This document shows, in pieces, positions 1 through 9,603 of a stretch of DNA of 64,000 bases. The position numbers were made by a program, and so were the translations under genes. Every line of letters begins with the position of its first letter. Positions within the stretch are counted from its first letter, which is position 1. Source of the stretch: QHWT01 sp963755695 (GTDB lineage Bacteria; Acidobacteriota; Vicinamibacteria; Vicinamibacterales; 2-12-FULL-66-21); the NCBI GenBank assembly GCA_963755695.1, contig CAVWLB010000010.1, positions 2,852,001-2,916,000 of the forward strand. Direction: 5' to 3'. The notes under the pieces were generated by a model. It was given only the letters and a program-made list of their open reading frames with translations. It did no database searches and had not been told where the DNA came from.

Positions 1-1054
1 GTGAGTAGTGCGAATGCCGCCAGCATTCCGAGGAGTACCGCTGTAGATCGATGAGGCATCCAGACGTTCATCATCCGAACACGCCAACGAACGAACGAGA
101 GACCGCGTAGGGAAAATAGGTCCACAACCAGGGAGCGGTGATTGGCTTGGTATGAATAGACCGTCACCGCGGTGTCATTGCGCTGCTGGCAAACGCGTCG
201 CCATAGAGATAGATGTTTCGGAGACTCCAGGGAGCAACAACGAGAGAGGTCACGGCAAAGACCGCAAGGTGTCGCAGCCGCTGAACGATCGGGACACGAT
301 CCAGCAGGATGGCAAGAGCAGCGGAGGTCAGGCAGATGGCGTTGACCTTGGTCAGGTAGGCGAATCCAAAAGCCGCTGCCGCCGCGGCTCCCCACCGCCA
401 CGAGAAGCCACGTCGAACGATACGGATCGTCAGCCATGTGGCGACGGCACTGAACGTCACGAGGAGTGTGTCGTTGCTGATGTGCGGGACCGAAAGGTGA
501 ACTCCGGCAGAAACCCTACCAAGCCCACGGCGAGAAGGCCGACACGATGATTCCCGGTCGCTTCGACGCCGAAAGATAGACAAAGATCAGGGCAGCGGCC
601 GCCATGAAGACCGTGACCAGACGGGCGACACGAATAGGACGATATCGGAACAGGTCGTCACTCGTGTTCAGATACAGCGAGGCGGGAACGTCTGCCGCAT
701 CGTGTCGTCGCCGTCGATCCATGCGGCCCGGGTTGGTTCATCGCTCGGCCGCGCGAAGGGCGCAATCAGCATGTAATACATCGGCGGCTGATTCGCCTCG
801 ACCATGGTGGCGTCGTACAGCGGAAGTTTCTGGTGGTCGAACACGTACCGCGCCACCTGCCAGTGAGCGGGCTCGTCTGGCGCTTCGAAGACGGGAACGG
901 CACGCGACCACGCAACCATGAACATCGCCGCAACAATGATCAGCAGCCAGCAGGAGCGCGGAACGGTGGTAAACAGATTGGCAATTATCCGACTCGAATC
1001 AGGGGCCGGCTTTGATCGCGTCATTACCTTTGGCATGGATGCGGGAGTGTTCAA
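1..1054 (-). pseudogene. Multi-pass membrane glycosyltransferase-like protein (GT39/DUF2142 type), broken by several frameshifts and cut by the window edge
   Basis: Three minus-strand reading frames carry successive parts of one protein. The first (from 1054) has a membrane segment and then APDEPAHW and NQPPMYYML, which resemble the N-terminal loop of lipid-linked-sugar glycosyltransferases. The next (about 722 to 516) and the third (about 583 to 164) continue with hydrophobic helices and PWSLRNIYLYGD, a motif typical of this group. Beyond position 164 the frame changes again (PITAPWLWTYFPY), and again near position 70 (MMNVWMPHRSTAVL). At least four frame changes are therefore needed. This is either a decayed gene or a stretch with base-calling errors; other frameshifts in the window favour errors. 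It lies next to a GT2 gene, which fits polysaccharide assembly at the inner membrane. The exact family is uncertain. Confidence 0.55.
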
Positions 1055-1114
1055 CCAAAGATTGTGGCACGGGCAGAGATCCCCTGCCAGTTGTGGGTTC
1101 GACCGCGCCGCTGA

Positions 1115-3292
1115 TTACGAACCGGACTCTTCTTCAGCGTCAGAATCAACGCACGGCCAGGCAGTCCGGAGAGGCGCGCTGAGATTCGGGTTGTAGTAGG
1201 GATCGTGCATTAGCGCGTCACCCCAGACACGTTGCATCTCCAGGATGTCTTCGCGCCGCTGACGTCGAAGGCCGAACGAAGCGGACTCGTGATGATAGAG
1301 CCGCGCGTACGGTGTGTAGACGATCCTGAGCCCTCGCTGCCGGAGCTTCAAACAGAAGTCGACGTCGTTGAAGTCGACGAGCAGCCGCTCGTTGAATCCG
1401 CCGACGCTGTCGTAGGCGGCGCGCCGAGTCATCAGGCAGGCACCGGTCACGGCAGCGCAGTTACGCACCACCTTCGCACTGCCGTCACAGGCGAGACTTC
1501 CGCCCGGCGCTTGATGGAGCAGATGCGCGGCAACCCCGGCGACGCCGGTCACGAGGCCCACGTGCTGGAGCCGCCCGTCCGGATAGAGGAGCTGTGCGCC
1601 GACGGCACCGATCGCCTCGTCCTGTGCGTATTCCAGCATCGCGCTCAACCAGTGGCGGTCGATCGGCTCGACATCGTCGTTGAGCAGGACGACAATCGGC
1701 GTCGAGGTTGCCGCTACCCCGAAATTGATTTTCCTTGAAAAATTGAACGGACCGTTCGCACGGCAGGTAATCCGGCGATGCGGCAACGAGGCGAGCCCCG
1801 ACTCAGTTTCCGATGGCAGCGGCCCGTCGTCGGCCACGACAATCTCGAGCGGACCGTAGTCGGTGCGTTCCAGCACCGTTCGCAGGCAGTTGACGATGAG
1901 CGGCTGACGGCCCGTCGGGGTGTCGCCCGGAGAGCCGGCCGTGGGGATGACGATCGTGACCGCCGGTGGATGACGCACTTTCCGCTTCACTCGCCAGGTC
2001 CCTGCGAGCGCTCCGGGGCACACATCTGCGGCAACTCCCGCCGCACGACAGTAGTCCTCGAGCACCCGCCGCTCCCCGTCGGCAACCGGCGCGGGCGTTC
2101 CCTTGTACAAGACGCGCGGGACGTGCTCGACTCGCAGCGGCGCTCCGCCGGCACGGCCAAGCGACAGACGAAGAAGGGCGTCGAAATCAATGGCCTCGCC
2201 ATAGCCCGATCGATAACCGCCGGCGGCGAGGAGTGTCGTGCGCCTGATGGCGAGCAGCCGTCCAACGTACATCCGCGCCATGAGGTAATCCGGCGACCAG
2301 CCCGGCTTCAGACGCAGGGCCAGCACCCTCGCGCCATCGGTAACGGCTTCGTCAGAGTAGAAGACGTCGGCGTTCGGGCTGTTCATCGCCGCGCGCGCCA
2401 CTTCGGCCAGTGCATCTGGCGTCAGCTCGTCTCCGGCGCGCACGGTGACGATGAAGGTGTCCTGACTCGCGGCAAGCGCGGCATTGCGCGCCGCGGATTG
2501 GTCCTCGATCCCGGCACCAGAAGTCTCGCCGTCGCCCTCAACGATCCGATCGCAGATTATCGTCGTGCAGCGGGGATATACCTGGGTACGGATGGAGCGC
2601 AACGAGCGCTCCCGGGCATCGGGGTCCAACGCACCCGGCACTATCAGTATTGAGAAAGATGTTCCCTCGTCCTCGCGCGACAGGCGCGTTCGCAGTATCT
2701 CCAAGGCGTCCTGATCGGGAAGGTGGTGCTGCAGCCAGCGATCCAGCGTCGGGCTCGAAGGATCACCGGCACCGGCGAGCAGTCGATCGAGGCTGCGACG
2801 AAAGCCGCGGGGCGTGACAGCTTCGGTCAGCGAGCGGCGGATCTCCCCCCACGGACGCCGCCATCGCAATGCGGCGCCGCGCCAGCAGACGAATTCAGGC
2901 GATCTTTCTCCCTGGATCGCGTCGGCCCGCATTTCGACGTGCAGGTTCCCTCCGGTCTCGGCCGGAACATCGATGGCGATTCGGGTCCATGCGTGAGCAG
3001 GTTCGAGATCAATGGAGCGGCGTCGAAGAGTGTCGCCGCGCAGCACAAGCTCGCACCGGGCGCGGCTCTGGGACGGGCCGACGGTGCTGATTTCCACAAT
3101 GAATCGCGCGTCAGGAGGGCTTCGTGTCTCGGCCTTCACGCTCTGGCCAATGCGGGTCGAAATCGCCCCGGAATACGGCCCATGCTCCGGCACCTCGACG
3201 TCGGGTTCAGCCTGCAGCAGGTGATCGAGTGGAGTGCGCCGAAAAAAAATGCGCTCGCATACGGAGCGTAGCTGAGTGACCAACCCCGGCAC
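1115..3292 (-). CDS. Large glycosyltransferase family 2 protein with two GT2-like domains
   Basis: The 725-residue protein has an N-terminal region of about 210 residues without a recognised domain, then a weak GT-A-like segment (about 213-410) and a complete GT2 domain from about residue 444. The complete domain shows VTIVIPT, the nucleotide-binding VVADDG, LLNDDVEP with its DD near residues 539-540, and the acceptor-side FNDVDFCLKL. This arrangement is typical of rhamnosyl- or galactosyltransferases that extend surface polysaccharides at the cytoplasmic face. No membrane helix is evident. It is divergent from the protease gene at 3423. The acceptor and sugar cannot be read from sequence. 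The first domain lacks an obvious DxD and may be non-catalytic. Confidence 0.85.
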   Translation of the reverse strand: MPGLVTQLRSVCERIFFRRTPLDHLLQAEPDVEVPEHGPYSGAISTRIGQSVKAETRSPPDARFIVEISTVGPSQSRARCELVLRGDTLRRRSIDLEPAHAWTRIAIDVPAETGGNLHVEMRADAIQGERSPEFVCWRGAALRWRRPWGEIRRSLTEAVTPRGFRRSLDRLLAGAGDPSSPTLDRWLQHHLPDQDALEILRTRLSREDEGTSFSILIVPGALDPDARERSLRSIRTQVYPRCTTIICDRIVEGDGETSGAGIEDQSAARNAALAASQDTFIVTVRAGDELTPDALAEVARAAMNSPNADVFYSDEAVTDGARVLALRLKPGWSPDYLMARMYVGRLLAIRRTTLLAAGGYRSGYGEAIDFDALLRLSLGRAGGAPLRVEHVPRVLYKGTPAPVADGERRVLEDYCRAAGVAADVCPGALAGTWRVKRKVRHPPAVTIVIPTAGSPGDTPTGRQPLIVNCLRTVLERTDYGPLEIVVADDGPLPSETESGLASLPHRRITCRANGPFNFSRKINFGVAATSTPIVVLLNDDVEPIDRHWLSAMLEYAQDEAIGAVGAQLLYPDGRLQHVGLVTGVAGVAAHLLHQAPGGSLACDGSAKVVRNCAAVTGACLMTRRAAYDSVGGFNERLLVDFNDVDFCLKLRQRGLRIVYTPYARLYHHESASFGLRRQRREDILEMQRVWGDALMHDPYYNPNLSAPLRTAWPCVDSDAEEESGS

Positions 3293-3370
3293 GCTCGAAA
3301 TAGTAGCATCGCCGCGCAGATCGAACTGATCGAGCGCGAGAGGACGTCAGCCTGCGAATGCTCGTGCTAC

Positions 3371-3399
3371 TTGGCGGAAGCGCCAGAGTGGGATAGGAT
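3371..3399 (+). promoter_or_regulatory. Candidate sigma-70 promoter of the subtilisin-like protease gene
   Basis: TTGGCG (3371-3376), 17 bp, TAGGAT (3394-3399), with the GTG start 23 bp further on. Four of six bases match each consensus hexamer. It lies in the short divergent gap between the GT2 gene and the protease. Confidence 0.4.
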
Positions 3400-3422
3400 T
3401 CTCGCTCCCCCAAGACGCGCAA

Positions 3423-5870
3423 GTGAAGACGTGCGAGCGTAGGCCACCGGCGTCGATTGTTTATCTGACCGGCGCGAGAACCATCGCGCTCGGGTTATTC
3501 CTGTGCTGCCTCGCCATCGCTGCGCCTGCCTCTGCGCAGGAACCCCACCTGCCGCGTATCCCGAATTCCTTGCGCGCCAGTCCACGTGGTGGCCGGCCAA
3601 TCCGGGTGATCATTGGACTCCGCGGGGCCTATCGCGCTGAGGGACACCTGCGATTCGACGAAGCGCGCGCACAACGTGACGAGATTCGACGGCGTGTCGA
3701 TGGCGTGCTCTCCGTTGTCCCGGCCGGTGCACACGCGCGACGATTTGCTTCCATCCCATTTGTCGCCATGGAGATCAGCCGTGACGCGCTGGACGCACTC
3801 GCGAGCGATCCCGATGTGGCGTCGATTGAGGAGGACGTTCCCATGCCGCCGACGCTCGCCGAGAGCGTGCCGCTCATCGGCGCTCCCGCTGCGTGGGCCG
3901 AAGGAGCAACCGGGGCGGAATGGACCGTGGCCATACTCGATACGGGAGTCGACTCGAGCCATCCGTTCCTGGCCGGCAAGGTGATCGAAGAAGCGTGTTA
4001 TTCGAATGCCGGAGGGGACGGGGGCCAGACCAGTTTGTGCCCCGGTGGCATGCCTTCCTCAACGTTGCCAGGATCCGGCGTCAATTGCCCCGTCAATGGC
4101 TGCGATCATGGAACGCACGTCGCTGGCGTCGCGGCGGGGGTCGGCGGCAGCTTTTCCGGAGTAGCGCCGGACGCAAAGATCATTGCGATCCAGGTATTCA
4201 CCGGATTCAGAGCCGGCGAGCAGTGCGGACCCGATCCGTGCGTTCTCGCCTACGCATCGGACCAGATTGCGGCGCTCGAGCATATCTACGCATTGCGCGA
4301 TACCTACCACATTGCCGCCGTCAACCTGAGTCTCGGCAGCGGTCGGTTCACCGATCAGGCCAGCTGCGACGCGGCGAATGCCTCGACGAAAGCCGCCATC
4401 GACATGTTGCGATCGGTGGGCATCGCGACGGTCGTGGCGGCCGGCAATGACGGCTTTTTCGACGCGCTGTCGGCGCCGGCGTGCATCTCGTCGGCCATCA
4501 GCGTCGGATCGACGACGAAGACCGATCTGATTTCGGGGTTTTCGAACGCCGCGTCGTTCATGAGCCTCCTCGCACCGGGGGACGACATCACGTCGTCGGT
4601 ACCGGGCGGTGGATTCGCCGAAATGAGCGGCACGTCAATGGCGGCGCCGCACGTGACCGGAGCGTGGGCGATCGTGCGCTCGAAGAATGCCACCGCGAGC
4701 GTCTCTGCGATTCTTGCAGCCTTTCGAGAGACGGGCGTCTCCGTCGTCGACGGCTTCTCCGGTCTGGAGTACCCCCGAATTCGAGTCGATCGCGCGCTCG
4801 ACAGACTGCCACGGCCGGCGATGTCGCTCGATTCGCCTGCCGGTGGGGTCATCAAGCACGGGCCGTTCACCGTTTCGGGATGGGCGCTCGACCAGGCGGC
4901 GTCATCAGGCTCCGGGATCGACATGGTTCACGTTTACGCGGTCCCGACAACCGGAAGCGCGCCGATTTTCCTCGGCGCCGCTAGGCTCGGTCAGTCGCGC
5001 CCCGACGTCAGTCATGTGTACGGTGACGAGTTCCTGGAATCTGGATTCACGTTGTCCGCGCCGCCGCTGACATCTGGAACCTACACCATCGTCGCTTATG
5101 CGCGGAGCTCCCTCACGCTCACCTTCGAGATTTCACGCAGCGTCGTGATCACCGTCGCGGCAGCACAGCCGAAGGGCGCGATTGACACTCCGGCAGAACA
5201 CGCGGTGGTGCGATCCGACTTTGCTGTTGCCGGCTGGGCGATCGATCGCGCCGAGACGGGTGGAACGGGCGTGGACGCCGTTCATGTCTACGCGTATCCA
5301 GCCGACAGTGCCACTCCCATCTTCCTCGGCGCCGCGCAATATGGTCAGGCCCGCGCGGACGTCGGCCGAGCGTTCGGCGCGCAGTTCACCAATAGCGGTT
5401 ATGCCCTCGAGGTAAAGGGGCTCCAGCCGGGAACCTACACCCTCGTCGTCTTCGCCAGAAGCGTCGTCTCAGGGACTTTTTCCAGCATCGCTCGCGCGAT
5501 CACCGTGCGACCGCCCGGCAATCCGTCGCTGCGGATCGACACGCCGAAGCCAGGGGCCGTCGTCCAACAACCGTTTCTTATCGGAGGGTGGGCCGTCGAT
5601 TTCGACGCAGCGACGGGGACCGGGATTGATGCGATCCACGTCTGGGCATTTCCGAGCAGCGGCGGGCCGGGTGTGTTCGCAGGTGTCGCAACGTACGGAT
5701 CGGCGCGGCCAGACATCGCGACCGCATTCGGAGAGCAGTTCGAAGATGCTGGGTTCAACCTTGCCGTTTCGGGACTTCCCCCGGGCCACTATCAGCTCGT
5801 CGTGTACGCCCACTCGAGCGTGACCGGGACCTTCAGCATCTCGCAGGCAATCAACCTCGTCGTCTTCTGA
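3423..5870 (+). CDS. Secreted subtilisin-like serine protease (S8) with three C-terminal GWAxD modules
   Basis: The 815-residue protein starts at GTG with a signal peptide (hydrophobic core GLFLCCLAIAAPASA, cleavage near residue 38). A propeptide-like inhibitor region (about 60-140) precedes the S8 catalytic domain. The triad is Asp173 in ILDTGVD, His229 in DHGTHVAG and Ser405 in SGTSMAAPH. From about position 4821 come three modules of roughly 115 residues, each starting with a 'DSP/DTP' strand, then GWA(L/V)D, GIDxVHV(Y/W)A, a YG-x-RPD-like turn and a closing Y-A-x-S strand. The same modules form most of the protein at 7261-8676, so the two genes are related by domain sharing. The modules look like Ig-like surface or substrate-binding domains; this is inference. 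The product is probably extracellular or surface attached. No sorting signal is seen. Confidence 0.9.
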   Translation: MKTCERRPPASIVYLTGARTIALGLFLCCLAIAAPASAQEPHLPRIPNSLRASPRGGRPIRVIIGLRGAYRAEGHLRFDEARAQRDEIRRRVDGVLSVVPAGAHARRFASIPFVAMEISRDALDALASDPDVASIEEDVPMPPTLAESVPLIGAPAAWAEGATGAEWTVAILDTGVDSSHPFLAGKVIEEACYSNAGGDGGQTSLCPGGMPSSTLPGSGVNCPVNGCDHGTHVAGVAAGVGGSFSGVAPDAKIIAIQVFTGFRAGEQCGPDPCVLAYASDQIAALEHIYALRDTYHIAAVNLSLGSGRFTDQASCDAANASTKAAIDMLRSVGIATVVAAGNDGFFDALSAPACISSAISVGSTTKTDLISGFSNAASFMSLLAPGDDITSSVPGGGFAEMSGTSMAAPHVTGAWAIVRSKNATASVSAILAAFRETGVSVVDGFSGLEYPRIRVDRALDRLPRPAMSLDSPAGGVIKHGPFTVSGWALDQAASSGSGIDMVHVYAVPTTGSAPIFLGAARLGQSRPDVSHVYGDEFLESGFTLSAPPLTSGTYTIVAYARSSLTLTFEISRSVVITVAAAQPKGAIDTPAEHAVVRSDFAVAGWAIDRAETGGTGVDAVHVYAYPADSATPIFLGAAQYGQARADVGRAFGAQFTNSGYALEVKGLQPGTYTLVVFARSVVSGTFSSIARAITVRPPGNPSLRIDTPKPGAVVQQPFLIGGWAVDFDAATGTGIDAIHVWAFPSSGGPGVFAGVATYGSARPDIATAFGEQFEDAGFNLAVSGLPPGHYQLVVYAHSSVTGTFSISQAINLVVF

Positions 5871-5904
5871 TCTGGCCCGCGGTTCGCGGGTGGCGGTTAT
5901 GCGC

Positions 5905-5965
5905 AAACTGCTTACTGCTAACCGGAAACCGCTGACCACAGACTGCAAACTGCAAATTTGCACAC
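5905..5965. repeat. Degenerate heptamer array (NNACYGC-like) between convergent genes
   Basis: Successive 7-base words can be read as aaactgc, ttactgc, taaccgg, aaaccgc, tgaccac, agactgc, aaactgc. The array fills the gap between the 3' ends of the protease and gmd. It resembles the other short-word arrays in this window (15383, 18345, 23062, 29085, 48243). Confidence 0.5.
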
Positions 5966-5974
5966 AGCCGACGG

Positions 5975-6955
5975 CTACCTGGTCACCGCTGACGACGTGT
6001 CGAGTCGCTGGAGATCGGCATCGGTCATCATTCGCACGAGTTGCGGGAAGTCGATCTCTGGCGCCCAGTCAAGCGCGCGACGGGCCTTCGACGAGTCGCC
6101 GATCAGGTGATCTACTTCCGCCGGTCGCAGCAGTTTTGGATCGAGCGTCACATGCCGCGACCAGTCGAGCCCGAGATGACCGAAGGCGATCTCCACCAGG
6201 TCCCGCACCGAATGGCTCACTCCGGTCGCGATCACGTAGTCGTCGGCGTGATCCTGCTGCAGCATGAGCCACATCGCCCGCACGTAATCGCCAGCGAACC
6301 CCCAATCGCGTCGCGCATCGAGATTTCCGAGAGTGAGGCGATCGGCAAGTCCGAGCTTGATGCGTGCCGCTCCGTCGGTCACTTTGCGGGTCACGAACTC
6401 CAGGCCGCGGCGCGGCGATTCGTGATTGAAGAGAATGCCCGATACGGCGAACAGGTCGTAGCTTTCCCGGTAGTTGACGGTGATGTAGTGGGCGAACACC
6501 TTCGACACGCCATATGGACTGCGCGGGTAGAACGGCGTGAGCTCGGTCTGCGGCACTTCGCGCACCTTGCCGAACATCTCCGAAGACGAGGCCTGGTAAA
6601 CGCGAATCGTCGGGTCGACGTGGCGGACCGCTTCGAGGATGCGAGTGACCCCCTGCGCGTTGTACTCGCCGGTCAGCAATGGCTGATCCCACGAGGCGGG
6701 CACGAATGACATCGCGGCAAGGTTGTAGAACTCGTGCGGACGGACTGCCTCGATCACCCGGATGAGCGACAACTGATCGAGAAGGTCGGCCGGCAGGAGG
6801 TGAATGCGACTCAGGAGGTGCTCGATCCGCCAGTAATTCGTCGTGCTCGCTCGCCGAACGATCGCGTAGACGTCGTAGCCCTTCTCGAGCAACAGCTCGG
6901 CGAGGTACGATCCGTCCTGACCGGTGATGCCGGACAACAGCGCCCGTTTGCTCAT
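5975..6955 (-). CDS. gmd: GDP-mannose 4,6-dehydratase
   Basis: This 326-residue short-chain dehydrogenase/reductase converts GDP-D-mannose to GDP-4-keto-6-deoxy-D-mannose, the precursor of fucose, rhamnose and perosamine units. The NADP-binding start is GITGQDGSYLAE. The catalytic region has SSSEMFG and SPYGVSK, which carries the Tyr and Lys of the YxxxK motif. NHESPRRG and the late WGFAGDYVRAMW are characteristic of Gmd. Length matches the family. It is flanked by the two module-containing secreted proteins and is near other polysaccharide genes (GT2, rfbD-like, DegT), which suggests a deoxysugar-containing surface glycan. A reductase such as Rmd or WcaG is not seen in the window. Confidence 0.95.
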   Translation of the reverse strand: MSKRALLSGITGQDGSYLAELLLEKGYDVYAIVRRASTTNYWRIEHLLSRIHLLPADLLDQLSLIRVIEAVRPHEFYNLAAMSFVPASWDQPLLTGEYNAQGVTRILEAVRHVDPTIRVYQASSSEMFGKVREVPQTELTPFYPRSPYGVSKVFAHYITVNYRESYDLFAVSGILFNHESPRRGLEFVTRKVTDGAARIKLGLADRLTLGNLDARRDWGFAGDYVRAMWLMLQQDHADDYVIATGVSHSVRDLVEIAFGHLGLDWSRHVTLDPKLLRPAEVDHLIGDSSKARRALDWAPEIDFPQLVRMMTDADLQRLDTSSAVTR

Positions 6956-7260
6956 GGCTCTCGCACGGGGAATCGAATGCTAGCACGCTCACGCCGGACA
7001 GCGAGTCCCCCCGCACGAGGTGCACTTTAGCAGGTTGCTGGAAAGCTGAGGGTGTAGGGCGCCTCTTCAGTGGCGCCGAGGGGATTCTCCAGAGCGAGCC
7101 ACCTCTGTTGACGCCACGAGCGAAAACCGCCGGGCGGCCGATTTCGTAAGGTAGCTGACAAAACTGCGTCGAACAGGACCGGTTGACTCTCGTCTTTCCA
7201 CGGATTTCCTCAATTTTCAGCGGTATCATCCTCGGGTACTCGGTTTGCGCTGCGGAGGAC
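6956..7260. other. Intergenic region, no gene seen
   Basis: About 300 bp between the divergent gmd and FN3-protein genes. It must hold both promoters. TTGACT at 7184 could be a -35 box for the plus gene, but no convincing -10 box follows. I looked for a c-di-GMP riboswitch and could not support one. Confidence 0.4.
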
Positions 7261-8676
7261 ATGGCCAGAACTTGTCTCGGTCTCCGGGCATTCATCTGTG
7301 GAGCGTGCCTGCTCCTGCTGCCGCAGACTCTATTTGCGGCAACGGTCACCCTCCAATGGGATCGCAATACCGAACCTGACCTTCGCGGATACCTGGTGAA
7401 ATGGGGCACGTCGAGCCACGTTTACACGCAGAGCGTGGATGTCGGCAACAACACCACGTACACGGTGACCCTGACAACGCCGGGGAGCAAGACGTACTTT
7501 TTCACGGTTCTGGCCTATAGCGATGCCGGCATCAGCGGTCCCGCTGCGGAAGTCTCGACGGTCGTCACCAATGCGATCGCTCAACCGCGGATGGCCATCG
7601 ATACCCCCAGGTCGTCGCAATTACTGCCACCCGATTTCCTTTTCTCTGGATGGGCCGCGGATCTTGGCGCGACGGGCAATTCGGGAATCGACGCGGTTCA
7701 CGTCTATGCCTACCCGAATCCAGGATCGGGCGCGCCGCCGATCTTCCTGGGTCCGGCAGCCTACGGCAGCGCTCGCGGCGACGTGGCGGCGGTTTTTGGC
7801 TCGCGAACCATGAACTCGGGGTATTCGTTGCCGGTTGCCGCCCTCGCGCCGGGCACCTACGATCTCGTCGCCTACGCGCACAGCACCGTTGCCAACGCAT
7901 TCAATATCGCGCAGGCGGTCAGAGTCCGAGTGTTGCCAACCGCAGCACCTCCCTACGGCGGAACGATGCTGTCGATTGACGTGCCCGGGCCGAATGCGCC
8001 GATCACCGGTGCGCTGTTTGTCGGAGGCTGGGCGCTCGATCTTCGCTCGAAGACCGGGACCGGCGTCAGCCGCGTCGACCTGTGGGCATACCCATCGCCC
8101 GGTTCCGGGCGGATGCCGATTTTCCTGGGCACCGCACAGTACGGCGTACCGCGCCCCGACGTTGGCGGAGTTTTTGGCGCACGGTTCACGCCGTCGGGCT
8201 ACGGGGCCACGATCGCCAACCTCTCGGCAGGCACTTACGACATCGTGGCGATGGCATTGAGCAAGACGACCGGCGGCTGGGACACCTCGCGAGTCCGTCG
8301 TATCACGGTGGCGCCGTCGGTGGCTCTGATGGTTGACACGCCTCGGCCGAATGCAATCGAGCCGGCCGGCGGGTTCACAATCCAGGGTTGGGTGCTCGAT
8401 TTCCATTCAACGACCAATACGGGCATCGATGCGGTGCACGTGTGGGCTTACAAGAACCCCGGATCCGGTACGCCGCCGACCTTTGCGGGCTCGGCCACGA
8501 TGAACGTCTCGCGACCTGACGTCGGCGCTGCGTTCGGCGCTCGATACGCGACCGCGGGGTATTTCCTCGCGGTGTCCCGGCTCGAGCCGGGCGACTACGC
8601 TCTCGTCTTGTATCCGCACAGCAGCATTACTGGTACATTCGAGAGTCCGACCGTGCGAAGCATCAAGGTTCGGTAG
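7261..8676 (+). CDS. Secreted fibronectin type III protein with three GWAxD modules
   Basis: I place the start at ATG 7261 because it opens directly on a signal peptide (MARTCLGLRAFICGACLLLL, cleavage near FAA). GGAGG lies only 2 bp upstream, which is close; an upstream TTG at 7183 is possible but would bury the signal peptide. After cleavage comes one FN3-like domain (VTLQWDRNTEPDLRGYLVKWG, about 28-110). Three modules of about 115 residues follow, each with GWAxD or GW(A/V)LD, GIDAVHVYAYPNPGSG-like text, YG/RPDV and a final Y-x-H-S or A-x-S-K strand. These are the modules found at the end of the nearby protease (3423-5870). No catalytic domain is visible, so it is probably a surface or matrix protein. 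Confidence 0.8.
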   Translation: MARTCLGLRAFICGACLLLLPQTLFAATVTLQWDRNTEPDLRGYLVKWGTSSHVYTQSVDVGNNTTYTVTLTTPGSKTYFFTVLAYSDAGISGPAAEVSTVVTNAIAQPRMAIDTPRSSQLLPPDFLFSGWAADLGATGNSGIDAVHVYAYPNPGSGAPPIFLGPAAYGSARGDVAAVFGSRTMNSGYSLPVAALAPGTYDLVAYAHSTVANAFNIAQAVRVRVLPTAAPPYGGTMLSIDVPGPNAPITGALFVGGWALDLRSKTGTGVSRVDLWAYPSPGSGRMPIFLGTAQYGVPRPDVGGVFGARFTPSGYGATIANLSAGTYDIVAMALSKTTGGWDTSRVRRITVAPSVALMVDTPRPNAIEPAGGFTIQGWVLDFHSTTNTGIDAVHVWAYKNPGSGTPPTFAGSATMNVSRPDVGAAFGARYATAGYFLAVSRLEPGDYALVLYPHSSITGTFESPTVRSIKVR

Positions 8677-8703
8677 CCGGACTCGTTTGATATCATTGGG
8701 CGC

Positions 8704-9603
8704 GTGCCCGGTTCTGATCGTGCGCGCGCCGCGATCGTCATCGTCATGTATCGCAGCTACGCCGAGCTGCGGCGGTGCCTCGCGTCAATCGAGCGGGACG
8801 CCTCATTGAGGCAGTGCGTCATCGTCGATCATGAGAGCACCCCTTCGGCCGTTGCCGCGATCGTCCGGGAGTATGCTTGGGCGCGGATCGTGGCGCTGGC
8901 CTCGAATGAAGGGTTCGCGGCCGGCGTCAATCGTGGCGCCACGCAGACCGACGCGGACTATCTGCTGCTGCTCAACCCGGACTGCGTGATCGAACCCGGC
9001 TTCGTCTCACGAGCCGTGGACTGGATGGATGCGCATCCCGCGGTCGGAATTGCCGGTCCGATCATTCGCGATCCCGACGGGAGCATTCAGGCATCCGCCC
9101 GGCGGTTCCCGGATCTGACGACGGCGATTGCCGGGCGCAGTTCCTGGCTGACACGGGTGCTGCCAGGCAATCCGCTTTCACGCCACAATCTTCCGTGTGC
9201 GATAACACTCCCGCGTGCGCCGACGCCAATCGACTGGGTGTCGGGCGCGTGCATGCTGATCAGGCGCCGGACATTCGAGGCGGTCGAGGGCATGGATCCC
9301 GGGTTCTTCCTCTATTGGGAGGATGCCGACTTCTGCCGGCGCGCAGCCGCCGAGGGCTGGCAGACCGTCTATCTGCCGATCGAAGGGGCCATGCACACGG
9401 GAGCAGCGAGCAGCCGGCACGCGTCCGACCTGGCGCTGGCAGCCTTTCATCGCAGCGCCTACCGCCTTTTCACGAAACATGCGTCGAAGCCGTTGCAGGT
9501 GATGCGGCCCCTCGTCTGGATCGCGCTGCGACTCAGGCTGAACATGATGCGGCGGGTCGTGCGCATGCGCGCCAGACGGGAGATGGCGGCCCAGACCGGA
9601 TGA
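8704..9603 (+). CDS. Glycosyltransferase family 2 (rhamnosyltransferase-like)
   Basis: The 299-residue single-domain GT2 enzyme begins at GTG. It has IVIVMYRSYAELRRCL at the N-terminus, IVDHES for nucleotide binding, NEGFAAGVNRGA, LLLNPDC (the DxD-like position) and the late FFLYWEDADFC, the pattern of rhamnosyltransferase-like GT2 enzymes. The reaction would be transfer of a nucleotide-activated sugar onto a growing surface glycan in the cytoplasm. Its stop overlaps the next start (ATGA), so it is co-translated with the FAD oxidoreductase gene. The C-terminus is strongly basic, which may help membrane contact. Confidence 0.9.
   Translation: MPGSDRARAAIVIVMYRSYAELRRCLASIERDASLRQCVIVDHESTPSAVAAIVREYAWARIVALASNEGFAAGVNRGATQTDADYLLLLNPDCVIEPGFVSRAVDWMDAHPAVGIAGPIIRDPDGSIQASARRFPDLTTAIAGRSSWLTRVLPGNPLSRHNLPCAITLPRAPTPIDWVSGACMLIRRRTFEAVEGMDPGFFLYWEDADFCRRAAAEGWQTVYLPIEGAMHTGAASSRHASDLALAAFHRSAYRLFTKHASKPLQVMRPLVWIALRLRLNMMRRVVRMRARREMAAQTG

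Noticed and set aside
7030..7190. c-di-GMP riboswitch upstream of the FN3 protein
   Set aside because: Some short similarities (GGTAGCTGAC, AAAACCGCC) but the conserved helices and loop could not be laid out.
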